Below are positions 56,836 through 64,000 of a DNA stretch of 64,000 nt, piece by piece. The first letter of the stretch is position 1, and each line of letters starts with the position of its first letter. A program made the translations under genes and the position numbers. Under the pieces are notes generated by a model. The model saw nothing but the letters and a program-made list of their open reading frames with translations, had not been told where the DNA came from and ran no database searches. The stretch comes from Cichorium intybus (lineage: Eukaryota > Streptophyta > Magnoliopsida > Asterales > Asteraceae), in assembly GCA_023525715.1 (NCBI GenBank), contig CM042017.1, positions 77,080,666-77,144,665 on the forward strand. The letters are read 5' to 3'.

Positions 56836-58354
56836 TGTAACGCCAAGATACTCTTTTTATACAAATATAATAAAAAGGGTAAAATGGTCATTTTACCTTC
56901 GAAGGGTAAATTGGTCTTTTGGACAGAAAAGAATTTACTTTGTAATAATAATTTGAGTCGTGGACTTAAAATGTTATAAAAACTGATTTTTGGTCATTTT
57001 ACTACAAAAGGGTAATTTGGTCATTTGACCATGTGAATGACCAAATATGAAAAATATTGTTGTTTGTGGCAAATGTATAAAGAATGAAAGTTTTATTGTA
57101 ATAAAACTTGATTATAGTGCCAAAAGTTCAAGAAAGTGAACTTAGGGACTAAAAATGTGAACTTTGGAGGTATAAATAGAAGAGTTGACTCTCTTCTTTG
57201 GCTGACCATTTGTGCAGCAACGGGAAGGATTTTGTGTGCAAATTCTGCAGAGATCATGAAGCTTGAAGCATGGAATTGGAATCATGGCTTGGAATTGGTG
57301 ATTCCTAAGCTAATTATGGTTAGTAAACTTGATTTTAACCAAGTTCTTGAAGTGTTCTTGGTTTGGTTTTATAGAAACTGAAATTTGTAAATTTCAGTTA
57401 TGATTATGTAGTCTAAATGGTTTAATGCTTCCATTAAGTCATGCTAGAAGGACTTAATTCAATAATATGGAAGTAGGTTGCTATTCTTGATGAATTGAGA
57501 TTTTGATCAAGAACCCTAGATTGTGAGTTCTTGTGATAAACTTAATTCCAATAGCTTAAAATGAGTTCCAGATGCTATATTGACTGAAAGAAATCAATAG
57601 AAGCAAGTCAAATTCAACAATTTCGGTTTTTGGACCAAAATGTCAAAAACGGGAATTGTTGGAAAATGTTTGAATATATGATTTTCATGAGTTAAAACTA
57701 GATGTTAATGAAGGGTTTTGGTCTTGGAACAAACCCCTATCGTTTAAGAAGAGAATTAAGAACTTAATAGCTGAAAATGGGATTTTATAGCACAAAAAAC
57801 GGGCTTCCTGGCTGGAATCGCAGGGATCGCGACCCGACCCAAGGGTGGATCGCGACCCGACCTCGCGGCAGAATGCAATCTTGCCCCTGTTAAATTTTGG
57901 TGCATTTTCCAAATCTGAATTCAATGCTAGGCTTATCCGATTGACCTGAAATTTTGAACATAGGTTTAATATGTTGTGAAACTTCATGGAAAATTATCGG
58001 AATACGAATACGACCTCCCGAAAGTACTGTAGTAGAATACGCGTATTTCGGGAAGTGTATTAGATTTTTATACCAATGGTTAATGCTTGGAATTGGTCTT
58101 ATATTAGACTCTTGTGCACTAGAATCAACTGAAATGATTATTAACCTATTATCATTTGGTATATAAATGAATATATAGGTATGGGACAAAATGGTTGTGG
58201 TGCACGCAAAGGCAAGAAACAACCGGAATGTAAATGCAGCTAGCATCCAGGTGAGTAATCTCACTGATATCATATATGATATATGATGGTTGAATTGTTA
58301 CAGGTTGAAACTGATTTGTGGGACGAAATTGATGGTTCAAAGATACATTCGAAA

Positions 58355-58720
58355 AGACAAGACCAGATAAGCCGTGAGTCTAATATAGACAAGAACGGAA
58401 CTGTGAGTCAATAATAATGACAAGACAAGACCAGATAAGCCGTGAGTCTAATATAGACAAGAACGGAACTGTGAGTCAGTCAATATTGACAAGACCAGAT
58501 AAGCCGTGAGTCTTTAATAGACAAGAACGGAACTGTGAGTCGAACCCATATAAGACAAGACCGGATAAGCCGTGAGTCTAGGCAACAGCGGGCTAACCCG
58601 TGAGCCATGGTTTATTTTGATGAGTCAAACTTATATAGACAAGACCGGATAAGCCGTGAGTGTATGCACCAGCGGGCTAACCCGTGAGCCAAGGCAACAG
58701 CGGGCTAACCCGTGAGCCAT
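58355..58720. repeat. Tandem array in T LTR, two interleaved units
   Basis: GACAAGACCAGATAAGCCGTG alternates with AGACAAGAACGGAACTGTG, each ending AGTC. It then gives way to AACAGCGGGCTAACCCGTG, which has a CGGG/CCCG stem. Six to eight units in total. Confidence 0.85.
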
Positions 58721-58751
58721 AATTGATCGTGAAAGAAACTGTTAATAGATG

Positions 58752-58913
58752 GTGCGGCCACTTGTGGCTATGATATTGGATGCTATATCCAAACGGTGCG
58801 GCCTAAATGGCTATGATATTCTGGTGCGGCCTTCGGGCTATGATAAACTGGTGCGGCCCTCGGGCTACGATTCATACGCTGGAAATGTTTTGGTACGGCT
58901 TGTATAGCCATGA
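58752..58913. repeat. GGTGCGGCC...GGCTATGAT short repeats in T LTR
   Basis: Five diverged copies with GGTGCGGCC at 58752, 58795, 58822 and 58850, and GGTACGGCT near 58890. The pairing of GCGGCC with GGCTATGA gives alternating weak stems. Confidence 0.8.
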
Positions 58914-59502
58914 CAAATGATATGACTTATATAGTCATGATATATGGTATAGTCAGGTATGACTAAGAAAGATGGGACAGAAATGATACAGAAATGATTT
59001 GAAAGGTATGCAAATAACAGACTGGATGTGATGAAGTGTACAATAATATGATGTGATATGAAAATCACATGATCTCACGATTAGGCCGGTAAGGCTATGC
59101 AGTAGGATATGAAATCCTAAGATACATATGGTCAGCCAGTAAGACTAGGATTTTGGATTCGATATCCAGACAGTTTTATGATTGTATTTTGATACATGTT
59201 ATTTGCAGATACGATTACTTACTGAGCTTTGTAGCTCATACCGTTTGTTAAATGTCCCTGCAGGTTAGCAATACCCTGATAAGGGTAAGGATAAAGTCCG
59301 TGACTCAAGAAGTGGACTTGTAGATGCTGTCCGTAGCAGCCCGGCTTCAAAGGAGACTATGGTATTTTATACTCTCCTTGATACACTTGTACCCGTGTTT
59401 ATTAAAATATACCCCTTTGTTATGGTTTTATGTATTGAAACCTTGGTTTTAAATGAAAAATTTTTCAGGGGTGTTTTGTTTTAAAAGCCGGGTGTTACAA
59501 GT

Positions 59503-59514
59503 TGGTATCAGAGC
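59503..59514 (+). promoter_or_regulatory. T primer-binding site, tRNA-Met type
   Basis: TGGTATCAGAGC in GTTGGTATCAGAGCCGTGG, the usual Tekay-type PBS context. Confidence 0.9.
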
Positions 59515-60950
59515 CGTGGTTTAAGTGAACTAGGTGTCTATAGAGTAGATTCCTGGACTTAAACCCTGAGATAGTAGACATGATGCATAGTTAGGTGTAT
59601 ATGGTTGTTATTATACATATATAACCTAACTGTTGCTAACTTCTGACGTATAAGAAGTATGAACAGTAAATCTCTTTGGGAGACATTTAGGGCGCGAAGC
59701 TCTAAGAAATCGGCCAACCCTTCCTCAAAGCTCCATCGAATGAGGGCCAAAAAGGGACGAATAACAGAAATCCACATGATGAGCAATATTAGCTGATGTG
59801 GTCAGAAAAAAAAGAAATTAGGTGCTCACCTTGGTTGATATTCAAGGTGAAAGAACAGTAGTTGAGACTACAAGAAAAACAGAAAATATTAGTGGACTTC
59901 TTGGAAGAAGATAAAACGATTCAGGTCTAGCCTTGAAGGGAAGAGACCAAAACGAAAAGATGATGTGATGTAAGAAGTGCAGGAAAAGCACTCAGAACAT
60001 TTTAGAGTTGAGACTCTACCGTTGACATGCTGAAATTACAGAAAATGAGAGCATATTGCTCGAGTTTGTTGTGTGGGACGGAAGTGGTTCCAGCGTGGAA
60101 CTATAGATCACTTCCTTATGAAATACTCACATGCTAAATGTGGAGTAACGGGTGATGAACCCAGGAAAGAAAGAAGAAATGAATGGTTAAAAAGGACCAG
60201 TGGTACCTTGAGCATTCCAGCAGATTGTGGAAGAAGCTCGTGAGGAGACTGATATGATCTCCGATATAATTGTTCTGAATATAACTCGTGTATGCTATAT
60301 TTGATCCATGAAGCTACGCTTTGGATCGGTGACACTGACGCATTGTTTGAATATTTCATCAATGAATATGGATGAAATTTTGAAAGTAGCTATAGCAGAT
60401 AGCAAATATGTTCTAGATATTGAACACCTGGAAGGTAGTTTGCCTAGGATTTACGGGACCATTTTTCCCTATAAATCTGAAGCCGATAACTACCAGTGAA
60501 TCTGAAGCAATTGTACTTATGAATTGGTTAGCAATGAATTATGCTAACATGAATTGTAGAAATAAGAACATTATGGTTCTTAAAACATAAATGAAACAGA
60601 TGAAAATCCATGGTAAATGACCGTTGTTGAGAATACCAGTTATTTCCTTTGCTTAAACTCGGAAAAGAGTTTGTAAATGAATGATGTTGAAATTGGCGTA
60701 CGTGGTAATGGCCAAGTTAAATAAAGCAGTGATAGTAGTGTACTACTTTAAATAAATTCTCGGATGTTTCTTTTGAAAAGAACTTCCAAGATTTCTGCCA
60801 GATTGGCTAGAAGAGTTTATGATTAAGCTGATTTTGGGAGCCGTTCCTGTTATTTAGGCTCTGTACTGATTTGCATCTGTAGAGATGGCAGAGTTGGAAA
60901 ACAACTAGAAGAAACTGTTGTATTGGGGTCTCTTATGGCCGTATGTGTCA
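59515..60950 (+). other. T gag/protease region, not recognisable
   Basis: Stops in every frame. A 63-codon frame (60308-60499) contains MDEILKVAIADSKYVLD, with no firm match to a protease. It is shorter than the gag-pro part of intact Tekay elements, so deletion as well as point decay is likely. Confidence 0.5.
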
Positions 60951-62841
60951 TCGTATGGAGCCCTATCTTGTTTGAAAAGAAGAAAGACAAGTTGATGCAT
61001 ATGTGCATTGACTACTGAGAATCTGATATTCTCGAGACCAGATCGAAAATAAGGTACGATTGTACCAAATATTGGAGTTACTTCACTGAGCTAAGTGATT
61101 TGTAAAAATTCTCCAAGTATAAAAATTTGGCTAAAAGAAGCTTTATATTCTTTGGGCATGTTAATAATGCCAAAGATGATAAAGTAGATACAGTAGAAAT
61201 GCTGTTGTGATAAAATAGAAACCGCCTTGGAAATTGACTGAAATTGGTAGTTTCCTTGGATTGGCGGGTTATTATGGGAGAGTTGTAGAAAACTGCTCCT
61301 TGACCATTGTTATACCGACTAAAGTTGACTAATAAAAGTAAAAAGTCTGAGTGGTAGAAAGACCACAGAGATCTTGTAAAGGTTTGGAATAAACCTTGTG
61401 GGAAGCTCCGGTGTTGGCGTTGATGCTAAGCGGAGAAGATGAATTGGATTATAGAAATGCATCCATATTTGACTGTAGATGCATGATGTTGCAGTAGCAA
61501 CTATGATTTTTGGCATTGAAGCTTTGGAGACACTATGTATACAGTGTAAAGCTTATTGTTTATACGGATCATAAAGTTAAAATACTTAATTGATCAAAGA
61601 AGCTAGATATGAGATAATAAAGATAGATGAGTTACTTAAAGATTTCGGTTATGAAATCTTGTACCATCTCGGAAGGGCAGATGCAGCTATAGATGCCTTG
61701 AATTGAAAAGAGTAACCTTTGAAGGTTACATCCACATGTATGAATGTGGCGAATTGATTACCTGAGTTGATTCGGGTAGCACAGAAAGAAGTGTGCAAGT
61801 CTGAAAATGTGAAAAATTAATGAATGATTGGATATTAGATGAAGCTAGTTGGAAAATCACAATGATTCAAAACCCATGGTAGTTGTGAATGTGAATTCCA
61901 AAGCAAAGTGAAACATGAAAATCATCTTGAAAAGATGCATTTTGTACTAGATATGCAGCATACCCGGAACAATACCAGATTGAATAGGGCGATAAAACCT
62001 ATGTATTGGTGGCCGGGACTGAAGAAAGATATTGAAAGGCATATGAAAAGTATTTGACTTGTACGCAAAGTAAAGTCAAACTGTTAGAAACGTGCAAAGA
62101 AATTGACCCATTGTTGGCCCCAGAAAAGAAATGGGACAACATTGTTATAGACTTTGCAATAAAGTCTCTGCAAGTACCGTATATTGATGAACAAAGTGAC
62201 CTAATGATGCAGATTTTAGAAGATGTGCTTGAAAATTTCATAGCAGACCTAGTGAAAGATGAGAAGATCGTCTATTTTTGAGAGAAATTGTAAAAAAAAA
62301 AAATAGCAGCCTACATGCTAGTAGTTTGATGACTCACATGAAGTATGGTATGGAATACCGAGTTACCCTCCGATATATTGGATTGAAGATGTGATAAAGC
62401 TGTTGGCTAGATCCTAGATTCTCGCACAAACTGAAGAGGATACTTGATGAGTACGAATGAATTTGAAGTATGGTTAAGAAATTGTAAAACGGTATGTGAA
62501 TCGCCGAATATAAGCCTTTAAAATTCCAAGTAAAGGAATATAGTAGTACGAAAAGTGATCCTTTGGAAAGGTTAAAATCTGTTTGGGATGACAAGAAAGA
62601 AATTATGTATTAATAATTTCCAACAAATTCCTTATGATGAAATGAGGTAGATAAGTGATTAAGGTACCCGGGACAACCGGAAGAATGATATGAGAACTGT
62701 GATATAACCACGAGATACGAAGACTAGTATGGTTAAGTGCTTATGCAATACCATAGAGATTCCGACATGGTGCGGAAGACCGAAAGCTAATCGAGGGAGG
62801 CATATCGTCAACTCCTTGTATGATTTCAGGGACGAAATCTT
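60951..62841 (+). pseudogene. pol: T pol remnants: RT, RNase H, integrase
   Basis: Ordered fragments in different frames: SPILFEKKKDKLMHMCIDY (RT, 60959-61018, followed by a stop), LAGYYGRVVENCS (after RT, about 61262-61300), ALKLWRHYVYSVK and IVYTDHK (RNase H, 61517-61575), LYHLGRADAAIDAL (end of RNase H, 61660-61700), IKPMYWWPGLKKDIERHMK (integrase zinc region, 61995-62055), KKWDNIVIDFAIKSL (integrase core, 62127-62171). The order RT-RH-IN is the Gypsy order. No stretch longer than about 75 codons is open, so it is non-functional. Confidence 0.8.
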
Positions 62842-62859
62842 TTGAAGGAGGGGAGAATT
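62842..62859 (+). promoter_or_regulatory. T polypurine tract
   Basis: TTGAAGGAGGGGAGAATT directly before the 3' LTR, preceded by GGGACGAAATC, the typical Tekay junction. Confidence 0.88.
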
Positions 62860-64000
62860 TGTAACGCCAAGATACTCTTTTTATACAAATATAATAAAAA
62901 GGGTAAAATGGTCATTTTACCTTGGAAGGGTAAATTGGTATTTTGGACAGAAAAGAATTTACTTTGTAATAATAATTTGAGTCGTGGACTTAAAATGTTA
63001 TAAAAACTGATTTTTGGTCATTTTACCACAAAAGGGTAATTTGGTCATTTGACCATGTGAAGGACCAAATATGAAAAATATTGTTGTTTGTGGCAAATGT
63101 ATAAAGAATGAAAGTTTTATTGTAATAAAACTTGATTATAGTGCCAAAAGTTCAAGAAAGTGAACTTAGGGACTAAAAATGTGAACTTTGGAGGTATAAA
63201 TAGAAGAGTTGACTCTCTTCTTTGGCTGACCATTTGTGCAGCAACGGGAAGGATTTTGTGTGCAAATTCTGCAGAGATCATGAAGCTTGAAGCATGGAAT
63301 TGGAATCATGGCTTGGAATTGGTGATTCCTAAGCTAATTAAGGTTAGTAAACTTGATTTTAACCAAGTTCTTGAAGTGTTCTTGGTTTGGTTTTATAGAA
63401 ACTGAAATTTGTAAATTTCAGTTATGATTATGTAGTCTAAATGGTTTAATGCTTCCATTAAGTCATGCTAGAAGGACTTAATTCAATAATATGGAAGTAG
63501 GTTGCTATTCTTGATGAATTGAGATTTTGATCAAGAACCCTAGATTGTGAGTTCTTGTGATAAACTTAATTCCAAAAGCTTAAAATGAGTTCCAGATGCT
63601 ATATTGACTGAAAGAAATCAATAGAAGCAAGTCAAATTCAACAATTTCGGTTTTTGGACCAAAATGTCAAAAACGGGAATTGTTGGAAAATGTTTGAATA
63701 TATGATTTCCATGAGTTAAAACTAGATGTTAATGAAGGGTTTTGGTCTTGGAACAAACCCCTATCGTTTAAGAAGAGAATTAAGAACTTAATAGCTGAAA
63801 ATGGGATTTTATAGCACAAAAAACGGGCTTCCTGGCTGGAATCGCAGGGATCGCGACCCGACCCAAGGGTGGATCGCGACCCGACCTCGCGGCAGAATGC
63901 AATCTTGCCCCTGTTAAATTTTGGTGCATTTTCCAAATTTGAATTCAATGCTAGGCTTATCCGATTGACCTGAAATTTTGAACATAGGTTTAATATGTTG
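62860..64000 (+). mobile_element. T 3' LTR, cut by window end
   Basis: First 1141 bp of the LTR. It matches 56836-57976 with eight substitutions and no indel that I can see. TATA at 63195-63202. CG doublet at 63851 and 63874. Confidence 0.92.

Larger units (their letters stand above)
56836..59499 (+). mobile_element. T 5' LTR (2664 bp)
   Basis: TATA box TATAAATA at 57171-57178. A CG doublet ATCGCGACCCGAC is repeated at 57827 and 57850 (23 bp). Tandem arrays at 58355-58720 and 58752-58913. Short frames such as 57136-57381 and 57685-57987 are LTR text present identically in the 3' LTR, not genes. Confidence 0.92.
56836..64000 (+). mobile_element. T: Tekay-like Gypsy, runs off the window
   Basis: 5' LTR 56836-59499 (2664 bp, TGTAACGCC...GGTGTTACA), PBS 59503, decayed internal region of 3.36 kb, polypurine tract, and 3' LTR from 62860 to beyond the edge. 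In the 1140 bp that can be compared the LTRs show only eight differences. The insertion site is the gag of B, after CAAAACT. Confidence 0.92.

Noticed and set aside
57136..57381. 81-codon frame repeated at 63160-63405
   Set aside because: It lies in the transcribed part of the T LTR and is duplicated only because both LTRs are present. It has no domain.
58355..58720. Regular repeats resembling a CRISPR array
   Set aside because: Repeats adjoin without unique spacers, lie in a plant LTR and recur as LTR-internal arrays in other families.

Overview
This window is plant nuclear DNA, almost certainly from a flowering plant and probably a eudicot. It is built nearly end to end from LTR retrotransposons. 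The evidence is plant-type Copia (SIRE-like) and Gypsy (Athila-like and Tekay/chromovirus-like) proteins, primer-binding sites matching plant initiator-tRNA-Met and tRNA-Asp, AT-rich spacers, and coding regions broken mostly by C-to-T type changes, as expected of methylated plant heterochromatin. I find no host gene, no tRNA or rRNA gene and no CRISPR array. I cannot name the genus.

Layout. The left half is a four-level nest. The oldest layer, called G2 here, is a decayed Tekay-like Gypsy whose internal remnants lie at 829-2425, 5951-6528 and 41005-41239 and whose 3' LTR is 41240-42895. It is interrupted by a reverse-strand solo-like Gypsy LTR (2426 to about 5950) and by H, an Athila-like Gypsy (6529-41004, perfect duplication GTCGT). 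H is interrupted by C, a reverse-strand Copia (7777-20552, duplication AGATG), and by S, a SIRE-like Copia with gag, pol and a third ORF (24181-37703, duplication GTGTC/GTGTG). C is interrupted by N, a very young non-autonomous SIRE-type element (11231-16638, duplication CCCTG). By my eye counts, LTR divergence falls with nesting depth: H is most diverged, S about 1.5 percent, N about 0.4 percent.

The right half holds a reverse LTR scrap (42896-43160), an unassigned stretch with a weak LINE-like trace, and D, a three-LTR Gypsy with a private acidic ORF (43974-50624, duplication ATGTT). After about 1.3 kb of unassigned DNA and an AT/AG microsatellite comes a second nest: Copia A (51943-54113) cut in its gag by Copia B (54114-56835), itself cut in its gag by T, a Tekay-like Gypsy that runs off the right edge (56836-64000).

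How the parts work together. H, D, N and C lack reverse transcriptase, so they must have moved with enzymes supplied in trans. T and S carry pol, but it is disabled. Three patterns are not explained by ordinary annotation. (1) Most of the Gypsy LTRs and the N Copia LTR carry a short CG-rich word, usually GCGNCGC, written twice at a near-constant pitch of 21-23 bp. The word differs by family while the pitch stays. (2) The leader of the C/A/B Copia family carries 36-nt hairpins whose arms change together. (3) The S third ORF has its own TATA box and pyrimidine-rich leader.
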